Of a stretch of DNA of 64,000 nucleotides, positions 35,908 to 48,857 are shown in pieces. The notes below the pieces were generated by a model that saw only the letters and a list, made by a program, of their open reading frames with translations, did no database searches and was not told the DNA's origin. Source of the DNA: Tetranychus cinnabarinus (lineage: Eukaryota > Arthropoda > Arachnida > Trombidiformes > Tetranychidae). Numbering within the stretch: position 1 is the first letter of the stretch; each line of letters opens with the position of its first letter. Where the stretch lies: positions 5,721,501-5,785,500 of the forward strand of contig WHVY01000004.1 of assembly GCA_022266195.1 (NCBI GenBank). The letters run 5' to 3'. A program made the position numbers and the translations under genes.

Positions 35908-36770
35908 TGTTGGGAGCTACGTTTCTCTTTCATGTTTCACTTCTTTGAATGTTCACATCACACAAAACATTTGTAATGTTCAATAAATGTTGCTGCTTCT
36001 AAATCAGTTGTTTTTAATCTCATTAAAATTTCATACTTGCTTCATATACGCCTAAGTACACTGAAGAAAGAAAGTCATTGAAAATTTCCAATCTACCGCT
36101 AATTGTTATTATATAGGATTATGTGGATTATTTTTGAGGTTGGCAAATGGCTTCTAGAGTAAACCTGAGGGATTTCTGAGAAACTAACCTTTATTACCTC
36201 TGCCTTGGAATATGACAAATAAGTATCGAAAAACAATCAAAATTGAAAATTCAATACAAAAGGAGGATAGCCAAAATGTGCGATTTTCGGCCCGTAGTCA
36301 GATTCAATTGAACCATATATCAATCGAAAGCTTATGATGAGTAGAGTATGCCTTTCTGAAAATCTGATCGAAATTCGCATTCCCTAGGGAGTTATTTAGC
36401 AAATCCCTTGGGACCCCGTGAAGACCACATCGGACATAACTTTTCAGATAGAACTTTTCATGCTGATTCCAATGATGCCATGCATGTGACCCTAAACCTG
36501 CGGCTTTGAGAGATATTCTACTTGTGAAGTTTTTCATAATGCAAAAAATAAGCAATGCCGTGGCGTTTCTTTTTTACCCTATGAAGACCAACTCAGACCT
36601 AGTACATATTGTTCACCACCCTGAAAACTATCATGGTACATCAAAAACAATTTTCTAAATGTGCGGTTTTGCATTTGCCATCTACATCTTAATATTTTAC
36701 TATTTGGCTAAATATTATAGTATTAATAGTATAATATAATATAATATAATAGTATAATAGTATTATATTG
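35908..36770. other. spacer, no gene recognised
   Basis: It contains the receptor 3' flank and a block (36110-36670) with no open frame of interest and no clear repeat structure, then a short (TA)-rich tract at 36710-36765 that abuts the truncated B gene. Confidence 0.4.
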
Positions 36771-37757
36771 AGAACATTATCAGAATACAAAACAATCACT
36801 ATCGTCAAAAAGTATAAAATACTCCTCACTTGTATAACCTCTACTTTACACCTAATCTGGCTTGTACTATTGCGCTCCAAGCGATGTGAATATGTTGGCT
36901 TGGCCAATCTATTTGAAAGTCAAACTGGACTTAGCCTGGAAAATCTGCTAGTTTATCGTCATTTCACCAAAATGCGAAATATTTTTCTATTTTCTATCGT
37001 CATTAATAATGTCATAACAATATATTTCACCTTTCGCAGTTCAATTGCAATCTTTCAGCAATCGGGTGATTTTGTCCAATTATTTATGAGTTGCATCTTT
37101 AATTTTATGTTTTTATTTTGCATCTTCGGCTATCAATTATTCAACCAATTTCTTATTGAATCAAGTCTCTACATTCATGGATGCTGGCTTACTGTAAATG
37201 CGCAAATTCGCTCACTTAGAAACATTGACTGTCGAATGTTGACTAGCAATAAAATTCGTGAAACTCGTTGGATGAACAGCATCGCTTCTGAAACGACAGA
37301 AAGAATGGATTCATTTCTAAGACTACCGATTTTCAATTTCTATTCATATGTTGTCATTTCAGTTCACATTCATCTTGTAGAAATTTATTACGACCCAACG
37401 ATAGCTAGCTATATTGTTCTAGTATTTCACTTTCTGGACATAGCATTGATCACTTACAACATGATATATATTCATTATCTTTCCAATAAATGTTTCTATG
37501 ATGTCTATTCACTTTCATTTGGAAAGCATCCATTTCAAGTCAACAATGAAGTAAGTGATTTAAATCGTTGTATTTTAATTTCACCTTATTTTTTTCTATT
37601 CTAGATTCAAATGTTTCTTGATCAAATCGGACAATTGAATGTCGGCTTTTCGTTTCTCAAAATTTCTCCGATAACACCCACTTTTGTCACATCATTAGCT
37701 TCACTAACTCTGTCTTTTGCGTTGTCTGTACCAACACTTTTCAACAATAAAATTTAA
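36771..37757 (+). pseudogene. gustatory-type receptor, lineage B, 5' truncated
   Basis: The coding frame joins the B family at about residue 60 (SEYKTITIVKKYKILL, then SKRCEYVGLANLFE) and continues open through exon 1 to 37550, intron 37551-37604 (phase 0) and exon 2 37605-37757. The first ~58 codons, the start codon and the promoter are replaced by an AT-rich tract (ATAATATAATATAATA-type). Exon 2 has also lost one T near its end, so the normal stop is missed and the protein gains three residues (NKI). It is probably not expressed, although the rest looks intact. Confidence 0.7.
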
Positions 37758-38400
37758 AAACTATTACCCATATTCAGCCATCTATTGTACTTTGTAGCAC
37801 CTGAAATTTCAGACTAAAAATGAAAGCATTTCTGTTTGATTCAAGTTGAGTTCAGCATTTGTTAAATTGGTTGACCATTACTGTAATTGAAGATATTCAC
37901 ATTTTGCAAATTTGAAATCATATGAATAAAAAGGACTTTTGTCACATCATTGATTCAATCGATTTATTGAATTTCAAAGATCAGTTGCAACGTTATTGAT
38001 AAAATTATTATTGTAGCCGAAAAACAATCAATTCAAAATTCATCTGAATCAGAACATCCAATGTATATCCAATTGATTGATCATTATTGTAATCAAATCT
38101 ACTTCTTTTTTTAAAAGTTGTGATTGATTGCTGATTCTTAACAAAGTAATTTTAGTTTAAACTTTTTATTACAATTAAAATCATGAATAATAAACTTTTC
38201 TATATTCATCTTATATTTGACGCATTTGCTTATTGATTAATCTGCATTAAAATGGACCAATGAGAAGTGACTTATCGGCTAGTAACAACAGCTCATGTTT
38301 AATTTAATTGTGAATCTAATTCATTTCCTTAGTTGTTCACGGCCCGACTAGTTAAAATTATCTCACCAGAATTAAAATATTACACAAAATCTCATCCAAA
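37758..38400. other. lineage-A upstream region
   Basis: From about 37860 it matches the A-lineage upstream regions, with a variant module CCAATGAGAAGTGACTTATCGG at 38257-38290 and CCCGACTAGTTA near 38343. Confidence 0.45.
38257..38290 (+). promoter_or_regulatory. lineage-A upstream module, variant
   Basis: A CCAAT box with a degraded inverted partner (CTTATCGG) and CTAGTAACAACA. It is about 110-145 bp before the ATG at 38401. Confidence 0.4.
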
Positions 38401-39862
38401 ATGATTACATCAAATACAAATGAATTGAATTTCGCTTCAAAATCTGGAATAATTAATTGGGCGCTTTTGTCTGATCGAAAAATTGTTATTCTACTCATTG
38501 CCTTTGGACTCGGATTGGATAGCGTCAACTTGTTCGCTGGATTTTTACGCGCCCCAAACAAGTTTTTTTCTGGAGGAATGTTAACATTGGGCATCCAGCA
38601 AATGATTTATGCTTCATTCATATTTTCACTTTACTCCAAAAGAGCTAAATATATTGATCATGTCACGCATTTTGAACGCAACGCAAAGGTCCAGTCGAAT
38701 CACACATCCATAGAGGCTTATATAAAAAAAAGTCGTTACATCTTTTATGCATTTATGTTCATCAATTACGTAATAAATTTGTTCCTGATAATGGCTCCTT
38801 TCATTGGCAAGTTAATGAAATTCGATATAAACATCTTACAAATCCTAATTTTCGGAATGATCCAGACTAGTTTCTTTAGCCATTTTGCTTTATTTCGTTT
38901 ATTTGTTGAATCCTGTCTTTACATTCATACCTGTTTCATGCGAGTTGAACAACAAATAGACACATTGAATAAATCATCAAATGACTTGTCTATTGATGAC
39001 ATTCGGCAAGTTCGTCGCTTGTATTGCATAGCTGTTGAAACGACAGATAAATTGAACTCTCTGTTATGGCCTGTAATTTCTACTTATTTTGTGGCTTCTA
39101 TCCTTAATAGCCATTTCGCTTTCGCTAAGGCGATCTCCGAGTCATCTCTTTTTATTATTTGCGTCTGTGTTGGACAATTTTCAGCCTTTATTCTTGTAGC
39201 TTATAACATGGTTTATATCAATCATCTTGCAACCAGAATCTATCAATCAGCTTATTCACTTACATATAAAACTGATTCGTTGTTTGCTAAAAAAGAGGTA
39301 ACTCAATTTTGGATGAAAAGTCTAATCTTACATGTTATATTATTACATGTAATATTATTATATTAATAATATATAATTATACAATTATATAATATATAAT
39401 TATTGAAATGGTCAGTTATTTTCACCCTTATTTACTGGGTTAATCGTCAAAGCTGAATATCAAACAGAAATTTAAGAATTTTGGACAAATGTAAATTTAC
39501 CCATTCATTTGTTTACATATCGTTAGTAAAACACAACTATCGATGGTCAAGAAATTGACTAACAACGATAGTGTTTTTTAGTTGATTACTTAATCGTCAT
39601 TAGTAACGATTGTATGTGCGCAAAATTAATGGTAGTTATGCCTAACTTTTCTTTCGCGGCTGTATAATATCATGCTAGTTTTTGATAATTGATTTCGATT
39701 TTTTTTTTGTCTTTTCAGGTTCAACATTTTCTCCTTCGGATTGAACGCGGTGATGTTGGCTTTACTTTCCTGGACCTGTTCGTTATCACACCAACTTGCT
39801 TTACTACATTGGCCACAATCTCTTTGACTCTTGCATTAGCAGAACCCACTTTAATCAAATGA
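38401..39862 (+). CDS. gustatory-type receptor, lineage A, with an enlarged intron
   Basis: Predicted 346 aa. Exon 1 is 38401-39297 (299 codons), intron 39298-39718 (421 nt, phase 0) and exon 2 39719-39862. The start MITSNTNELNFASKSGIINWALLSDRK aligns with the other A genes. The intron is about 330 nt longer than in its relatives (80-110 nt) because of an AT-rich insertion at about 39340-39660. Otherwise it keeps VESCLYIHTCFMRVEQQID, IDDIRQVRRLYCIAVETTDKLNSLLWP and exon 2 with FVITPTC. It resembles the truncated gene at the window start (IAVETT, AKAI). Intact frame. Confidence 0.75.
39340..39660. repeat. AT-rich insertion in the receptor intron
   Basis: This segment is absent from the introns of all other A genes. 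It begins with short TA-rich palindromic runs and contains an imperfect inverted repeat (AACACAACTATCG at about 39530 against CGATAGTGTTTT at about 39565). It could be a degraded small transposon. No target duplication is clear. Confidence 0.45.
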
Positions 39863-40678
39863 TGCTAGAAGTATCACTTTGATGTTGCATCTCTTTGAAT
39901 GTAATGCACATGACACAAAACGTTTTTTTTATGTCCAACAAATGTAGCTTGTAGTTTGATTGCAAATAAATGATATTAAGAAATTTATTTAGGACATCAA
40001 GCCATTATTTTAGCAGGGTAGGAAAGTGACAAATAATATTGTACCTAGAAAGTTTTTATGCCGATTATCAGATCAAAAGACTGATGAATGGTAAAAACAA
40101 TCAGTAAAATTAGTTTCTGACAATTCTGTTTCCATTGAATAAAATTCGATTGGATTTTAACTTTGACCTTAACTTTTTCGACCACAATCGATCACAGAAA
40201 TTTTACTAATAGAACAAACGAACCATTTACTAACGAATATAACTAAAATGCAGCAAAGTTTGTCTCTATTGCTACTAATTATACAGTTGAAAGGCAGTTT
40301 GCTAGTATTTGATGTTGATGACATTTAAAAATATAGCGAAATGATAGAGCTGATTGAAAGAAATCAATTATTTCAGATGCAACAGATGCATAAATATTAT
40401 TGAAAAATTTCGTCTACTGTCTAGTCTCAAGTTGTTTTTGAATTGCTAATCAATTACTAATCACATCTAAAAATGAATGTAAATGCAAACAAACGACTTC
40501 TGTATTAACAAATGATTCAAACACAGACTTATTCCATTTTTATATCAGTTTCCAGTTCCGTGATTCAGTTTATACAGTCGACTTGAGATGAAGTATAAAA
40601 AGAACAACTTTTTGAGAAGAAATTATACCATCCCAACATTCGAGAAGAAAACAGTTAAATTTAAAAAAAACTTTCAAA
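39863..40678. other. receptor 3' flank and fibroin promoter region
   Basis: An AATAAA lies near 39965. From 40048 the sequence belongs to the duplicated fibroin unit and is nearly identical to 44953-45584. It contains the TATA box at 40594. Confidence 0.55.
40594..40600 (+). promoter_or_regulatory. TATA box of fibroin-like gene 1
   Basis: TATAAAA in the context GAAGTATAAAAAGAAC, 79 bp before the start codon, which leaves room for a ~50-nt leader. The same sequence precedes the second copy. Confidence 0.55.
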
Positions 40679-42526
<1,848 letters not shown>

Positions 42527-42756
42527 ATGAATTCATGTTTTCATCAAATCTATTGCTAAATAACAATAAAATAAATAAGTTGAAATAAACTCGATGTAGT
42601 CTATTTATATCGGTCATTTAACCGCAGGAAGGCTACAGTTTTCTAATATGTTAGAAACTCATCATCATCTTAGATCTGTGTCAAAAGATTACTTGTAATG
42701 AATCAATGAATTTTGATTGAGTTGGTTAATCAGTCACTTTATCCTGATTTACGAGA

Positions 42757-43163
42757 GACACGTCTCAGGTGTCTCAATAATTTCGGTTTGAGACCATATA
42801 CATTCAATAGAGTACAAAAAATCTGTTTATGTTCAACGTTTCGGTTCGGAAACTTTCGGATCACGAATAAATTAAGGTCGAAAGACTAATTTTCACGAAA
42901 ACATGCAAGTTCTTGAAATTTTTTACTCTTTTTCATAGATTCATTAAACTTCTCGGACTTAAAAAATGATAGGAAATAATAAAAACTCCGTAAAATGTCA
43001 TTTCCAGCACTTTTAGCTGCATCAATAGTCGAAAAGTGTCGGTGGTAAAGGAAAAAGTGTAATATGTACAAAATGTGGTGAAAATGACATTTACATAACT
43101 TTTTGTGCTCTATCGAAGGTATATGGTCTCGACCCGAAATTATTGAGACACCTGAGACATGTC
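42757..43163. repeat. foldback element between fibroin copies
   Basis: Inverted arms at 42757-42820 and 43101-43163 match at about 55 of 63 positions (GTCTCAGGTGTCTCAATAAT at the left; its complement at the right). The ~280-bp centre has no coding content. No clear target duplication was found. It may be a MITE. Confidence 0.7.
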
Positions 43164-43170
43164 ACTTGTT

Positions 43171-43353
43171 AGTATCAAATGTTGTTTACATGAGTAGATG
43201 TGCTGAAACAACTTTCGACGTCATCGGAGGTGATTTGTCGGGAAGCTGACCTTTTACCTCTATAGCTCATTTGAAGGTCATTTTGAAATTGAAGCTGAGT
43301 TTTCATTGCTGATGGAATGATTCATACTAATATCATCAATATTTATCAAAATA
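43171..43353 (+). repeat. diverged direct repeat, copy 1
   Basis: The stretch AGTATCAAATG...ATGAGTAGATGTGC...ATCAATATTTATCAAAAT recurs at 44234-44408 at roughly 80% identity. A third, weaker relative (CATTTGTCGGGAATTCAACC) lies near 43500. The source is unknown. Confidence 0.6.
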
Positions 43354-43745
43354 CAGTCCAAAACACAAAAAAAAGTTTGAAACTTATGCGTTTGCAATTT
43401 TTTGTAACCATGATATCTAACGACCGGATCTTAGAAACTCGATATTGGTAAATTGGTTAACAGCATCTTGGGAGGCTGAAATCAAAATCGCAGCCATCGT
43501 GGGTCATTTGTCGGGAATTCAACCTTTGATCTTTAGTGTTTAATCGAAGGTTATTCGTTAATTTTCATTACTTTCCTATTACTCTCAAACAGATTTATCA
43601 TTCTGACACAAATATTTGCGCATTTAGGACTTTTAAAACAAACTTCTTGGCATCAGTTATCAAAATAGAGAAGTTAAGTGACGTTGTAGGTTGAAACTTA
43701 AGATACAACTCTGGAACTTACAGTTCTGCGTAAACCTGGCTGGCT

Positions 43746-44217
43746 TTCGGCCTTTTGGCTGTACATCGACTTATGGAAAACAAAAAGACGATTTTCAAAT
43801 AGCTAAACTGAAGTATAAATCTTCACTTCGTTCCACTACGCTCCGATAATTAATTCAAAATACATAAGCCAAGTATGCTTTAACGAACTTACAATAATAT
43901 AGCAATATCACATCATAGTAGTTTACTGAATTTTCAGATTACTTGAAACAAGAAGTTCTAACTAGAATCTATCAAATTGAAAGATGTTTCTTTTAGCAAA
44001 TAGAGTTTCAGAAATATCGCAGTGAAAAATACGATAGATTCAGTCTGTAACTAACGCTCCGATTTTGGCAATCGATCGTCTGACCTAGTATATAACCGAA
44101 GCGTAGTGAAACGAAGTGAAGATTTATAAGATTTATAATTCAAATTAGCTATTTTATTAAACCGTCTTTTGATTTCTTTACGGAAACGTACAGCCAAAAA
44201 CTGCAACTTTTGACTGC
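43746..44217. repeat. long palindromic element between direct repeats
   Basis: Arms at about 43746-43845 and 44096-44217 are complementary with small gaps (CTTCACTTCGTTCCACTACG at the left against CGTAGTGAAACGAAGTGAAG at the right; TTTTGGCTGTAC against GTACAGCCAAAA). The centre has CGATCGTCTGACCTAGT, which is also found once at about 44683. It is flanked by the direct repeats at 43171 and 44234. Confidence 0.65.
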
Positions 44218-44233
44218 AAAAAACTTAAAACTT

Positions 44234-44408
44234 AGTATCAAATGTCTGCATGAGTAGATGTGCAGAAAGAACTTTTAAGATCATCGAAGGTCATTTTTTG
44301 GGATTCAAATTTTGCTTCTATAGCTCATTTGAATGTTGCATGAAATTTTAGATGGGTTTTCATTGCTGACGGAAAGATTATACTAATATCATCAATATTT
44401 ATCAAAAT
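44234..44408 (+). repeat. diverged direct repeat, copy 2
   Basis: Second copy of the repeat at 43171-43353. Confidence 0.6.
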
Positions 44409-44952
44409 CGCAATTTTAGGACTGAAAATGAGAAAAAGGACGCGTGACGATAAAAAAGATGAAAAGTATACTAAATTTGGTGAAGAAATACCATACTGGA
44501 GTTATACAAAATTTGAAAAAATGTATTATTTTTACTGTGCTAACTTTCCAACTACACTAAACATTCGTGTTAACTTGGCTGATAACCTCAATAAACATAT
44601 ATTTTGTGGTTTCAATAATGGGCTATCATAAATATATATTTGTTTCTAGATGTTTGATATGTTACGCAATACATTTTGGCGAGCGATCGTCTGACCTAGT
44701 TAATGAGTTTTTTATGTTAAATGGATGTATTGAACTGACAAGGCTTGTAACCTCGTTTGTACGGACAGGTTTAATAAAAATATTATCTCTAATGCGCTTT
44801 ATTAATCATTTTGATCTTCATAATTGCATTATTTGTTACCCTGTAACTTTTTTCAGATCAATTTGATTCATAGGAGATTAGATGTTTTCTGGTAGTACAT
44901 TAGAATTTCATTCTGATCTGTCTGCATCAACTATTAGGTTGCTTCCCTTATA
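44409..44952. other. spacer before fibroin copy 2
   Basis: Two overlapping open frames (44428-44631 and 44567-44866) have no recognisable domain. I see no supported gene. Confidence 0.35.
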
Positions 44953-45499
44953 AGAAAGTTTTTATGCTGATTATCAGATCAAAAGACTGATTAATGGTAA
45001 AAACAATCGGTAAAATTAGTTTCTGACAATTCTGTTTCCATTGAATAAAATTCGATTGGATTTTAACTTTGACCTTAACTTTTTCGACCACAATCGATCA
45101 CAGAAATTTTACTAATAGAACAAACGAACCATTTACTAACGAATATAACTAAAATGCAGCAAAGTTTGTCTCTATTGCTACTAATTATACAGTTGAAAGG
45201 CAGTTTGCTAGTATTTGATGTTGATGACATTTAAAAATATAGCGAAATGATAGAGCTGATTGAAAGAAATCAATTATTTCAGATGCAACAGATGCATAAA
45301 TATTATTGAAAAATTTCGTCTACTGTCTAGTCTCAAGTTGTTTTTGAATTGCTAATCAATTACTAATCACATCTAAAAATGAATGTAAATGCAAACAAAC
45401 GACTTCTGTATTAACAAATGATTCAAACACAGACTTATTCCATTTTTATATCAGTTTCCAGTTCCGTGATTCAGTTTATACAGTCGACTTGAGATGAAG

Positions 45500-45506
45500 T
45501 ATAAAA
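45500..45506 (+). promoter_or_regulatory. TATA box of fibroin-like gene 2
   Basis: TATAAAA in the same context as at 40594, 79 bp before the ATG at 45585. Confidence 0.55.
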
Positions 45507-45584
45507 AGAACAACTTTTTGAGAAGAAATTATACCATCCCAACATTCGAGAAGAAAACAGTTAAATTTAAAAAAAACTTTCAAA

Positions 45585-46899
45585 ATGGTTAAAAACATGT
45601 ATTCGTGCTTAGTGCTACTAGCAATCATCTCCTGTAATTATGTCTCTATGCAATTGGATATGGTTAGCTCGATGATGGCTGGAGGTCCTGACTTGACATC
45701 AATGCCCGATTCTGTACCCGATGGTGATAGCACCGCTACGGCAATCAGTGGAGCTCAAGCTGCTGCTGGCAGTAAGGATGGAGGCATGGGAAGTTTACCT
45801 GACCCTGGTGACATAATGGATATTGAACTAAACATGTCAAATCCATTGGATGATGCTCCAGATGGTAACGATGATTCTCCAAGTGACAACAACGATGATG
45901 ATAGTTTAATGCCTGGTGTACCTAACCCTATGCCAGGAGCACCAGCTTCAATGCCATCAGCACCAAATGCAGACTCAATGAGTAGTATTGTTGACTCAAT
46001 TTCAAAAGTAATGGCATCTGCAAAAAGTCAATCAGGTTCTGATGTGAGCCAAGAAAATGGTGGATCTAATGGAGGATCACAATCAGGAGCAAGTTCAGTT
46101 GCTGAGAGTAATGCTGATAACAAGTCGGGAGCTGTCACAAACAATGTCTCAAGCTCAGACTCAATCTCAGACTCAAGCTCAGATTCAAGCACTGATACTA
46201 ATAACAGCTCAAATAATGTTTCAAACACTAACGCTGTCTCGAACGCCAATAATGAATCAACCACCTCCAATAATGTTTCAAACACGAACACTGGATCAAG
46301 CAACAACAGCCAATCAAACAACAATAGTGTTTCAAACACTGAAGCTGTCTCAAGCTCAAATGCTGAATCAAATACCCATAATGAATCAAACAACAATAAT
46401 AGATCAAACTCCAATGCTGTTTCAAACGCTAACGCTGTCTCAAGCAGTAATAATGAATCGACCTCAAATACTGTTTCAAATACTGACTCTGTCTCAAACA
46501 CAAACACAGAATCAAACTCGAACTCAGCAGCAAGCTCGAACTCAGCAGCAAACTCGAACTCAGCAGCAAACTCGAACTCAGCAACAAACTCGAACTCAGC
46601 AACAAACTCGAACTCAGCAGCAAGCTCGAACTCAGCAGCAAGCTCGAACTCAGCAGCAAGCTCGAACTCAGCAGCAAGCTCGAACTCAGCAGCAAACTCG
46701 AACACAGCAGCAAAGACTAACTCAGCAGCAAACTCTGGTGGTAGTTCAAGTACAGGAAATAGTGGAGGATCAAGTTCAGGATCAAGCGCAGCAGCAAGTT
46801 CATCTTCCAGTACCAGTACCAATAATGAATCAGCACCATCAAGTAATTCAGCCTCAAGCTCAAGCTCAAGCTCAAGCTCAAGCACAAGCTCAAGCTCAA

Positions 46900-46957
<58 letters not shown>

Positions 46958-47327
46958 TGGCTCTGGTGCTGGCTCAGGATCTGGCGCGGGATCTGGTGCA
47001 GGTGCAGGTTCAGGAGCTGGTTCAGGTTCAGGATCTGGTTCAGGTTCAAGCAATTCAGGAGGTAGTTCACGTGGCAATGCATCTAGTGCAAGTTCTGCAA
47101 GCTCTGCAGGTTCTGCCAGTGGAGCAGGCAAAGGTAAGGGTAAAAATGGTAAAACAAAGGGATCAGAAGGCGGATCATCTGCAAGTGCAGCAGCTGTCGC
47201 AGCAGCAAGTTCGGCATCGAAAGGAAAACCTAATGGCAAAGGAAAGAGTGGATCTGGCTCTCATTCAACCAAAAAACCAATGATTAAAATTGATGCACCT
47301 ATGGTTAAAATGAGTGTCGGCATCTGA
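45585..47327 (+). CDS. secreted Ser/Gly-rich silk-fibroin-like protein, copy 2
   Basis: A single-exon 580-aa paralogue of the protein at 40679. The first ~220 residues (signal peptide, acidic Pro-rich part) and the last ~95 residues are the same as in copy 1. It carries about 85 extra residues of Asn/Ser-rich repeats (SNTNTGSSNNSQ-type, then more NSNSAAS units) and a much shorter (SG)n/(GSGA)n block (46904-47050). Opposite length changes in two repeat blocks, with unchanged ends, point to slippage or unequal exchange acting on the repeats after duplication. Confidence 0.75.
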
Positions 47328-47824
47328 ATGAATTCATGTTTTCATCAAATCTATTGCTATATAACAATGAAATAAATAAGTTAAAATAAACTCGATTTAG
47401 TCTATTTATATCGGTCATTTAATCGCAGGAAGGCTACAGTTTTCTAATATGTTAGAAACTCATCATCATCTTAGATCTGTGTCAAAAGATTACTTGTAAT
47501 GAATCAATGAATTTTGATTGAATCACAAAACCGAACGACATAGCTATTATTTAATGCAAAGAATCAAGAATAACTTTGTCTAGGCGAAGTTGGCTCGTGC
47601 ACACTATTAACAGTGCACTCCGTGTGCAATACAAATTATCATCAAAATTCAATTGATTCGGAATTTATTTCGATTTCGTGCAAAAAAAATTGATCAATCA
47701 TTATATTCAAATTCATTCTTAGTTCATGAGTTTTGTAGTTGATTGAGATGACCTTCTGAATGATTCTAGTAATACAACTGAATTGTCATGATATTCCGAC
47801 TTTTCTATGTTCACCTGAAATCAG
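47328..47824. other. 3' flank of fibroin 2 and decayed lineage-A upstream sequence
   Basis: After 47520 the sequence resembles an A-lineage receptor upstream region (GATCAATCATTAT, TGTCATGATATTCCGACTTTTC) but the CCAAT module and leader are missing, so the receptor promoter has been deleted up to the point where coding sequence resumes at about 47825. Confidence 0.5.
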
Positions 47825-48127
47825 ATGCTTATTCTACTTTGTGTTCATAGAAGTGAATACAACGATCACATAACTCATTTTGAACGCAATACAAAGATCG
47901 AGTTGACACCTTCATCAGTTGATTACCTGAATAAGAACCGCTTGATATTTCGTGTATATACGTGCATCCAGAGTTTAGTTTTCACTGCGTTGGTGCATAA
48001 AGCTTGGCTTAGCTTTTTTCACAAATTATCGGCTTATTTCCCTGTTATTTTTGTTGGTTTGGCATTAATTGGTTTCATGTCTCATTTTGCTTTTCTTCGT
48101 TTCTTTATTGAGGCCTGTCTTTACATT
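47825..48127 (+). pseudogene. lineage-A receptor pseudogene, left part (interrupted by the Polinton)
   Basis: The frame matches the gene at 32003 from about residue 73 (LLCVHRSEYNDHITHFERNTKIEL) to IEACLYI, where it is cut by the Polinton. The first ~70 codons with the start and promoter are missing. The other part is at 63121-63731. TACATT at 48122-48127 is one copy of the target-site duplication. Confidence 0.85.
48122..48127. repeat. target-site duplication, left copy
   Basis: TACATT, repeated at 63121-63126. A 6-bp duplication is the standard for Polinton/Maverick integration. Confidence 0.9.
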
Positions 48128-48162
48128 AGTAGTAAGTTAGAAGCGCGATGTCAAAGGGGCGG
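48128..48162 (+). repeat. Polinton left terminal inverted repeat
   Basis: Thirty-five bases starting with AG, matching the right end at 34 of 35 positions (the mismatch is at position 21, A against G). Similarity stops sharply at base 36. Confidence 0.9.
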
Positions 48163-48857
48163 AGCCTCTGACCTGCGCTAGTATGGTTATAGGAACCGAA
48201 AGGAGCAACCTGAAGAAAGGAGGGGTGGAGTTCATAAGTGAGTTTGAGGGGGCTCCCTTCTAGAAGTGCTCGCTAACAATGGTAAAGGTCGTTTATGACG
48301 GCAATAATTCTAAAAAACCTTTTTGCTTGTTATAAATGTATGCACCTGATCTTGCTTAATGGTGTTAGCGCTCTATGATGTTAGCAAACTGTGTTTTTAG
48401 TTTTGTTAGTAATTATTTTACCGAAAAAGAAACTGTAAAATATATACAATTGGACAAACAGTTCTTGAGTTTTATTACGTTAGCAAAGCGTAAACTGAAA
48501 TGCATCCAATATTCTTAGGTATACTAAACAATGAATCTATCTATGTCTTTTCTTTTGCGACTGCTCTTCATTGCTCGAAATTTTCTTTAAAAGAGATTCC
48601 TGTTTTTGAGGGGCTTCAGTATACTTTTGTCTTTCTTAAATCAACTTCAACTTTAGTTTCTTCAACATTACCAGTGATAACCTTCAACTTTCCTTCAACT
48701 TGTCATTTAGTTCTCCAGTTGCTTTGCTCCGTGTTTTATTTAATTCAAGTAAATCAGTTCTTCTTGAAATTTATTTTGTTCGCAACTTATCATTTCATTT
48801 GTGCTACTTCAAATTTTTGTTGAAATTCATCTACCAGTTTTATAATATTCAGCAAAG
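48163..48857. other. Polinton left non-coding region
   Basis: About 700 bp between the terminal repeat and the polymerase. The first 100 bp (48163-48265) are notably GC-richer than the rest. A frame at 48500-48823 has a non-protein-like composition. The polymerase promoter presumably lies here, but no clear TATA box is seen. Confidence 0.4.

Larger units (their letters stand above)
44953..47520 (+). repeat. segmental duplication, copy 2 (fibroin unit)
   Basis: Matches 40048-42720 throughout. It differs mainly in the length of the Ser/Asn and Ser/Gly coding repeats. The right boundary is at GAATTTTGATTGA near 47520, after which the copies are unrelated. Confidence 0.9.

Noticed and set aside
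36304..36555. 83-aa minus-strand ORF in the spacer at 36 kb
   Set aside because: No recognised domain and no splice or promoter context.
43816..44130. CRISPR-like or rRNA-like structure between the fibroin genes
   Set aside because: The symmetry is a single inverted repeat, not an array of regularly spaced direct repeats, and the host is eukaryotic.
46028..47239. The same alternative-frame ORFs over fibroin copy 2
   Set aside because: Same cause as in copy 1; only the + strand frame beginning at 45585 has conserved unique ends.
48500..48823. 107-aa ORF before the polymerase
   Set aside because: Composition looks random, there is no recognised domain, and it lies in the presumed leader.
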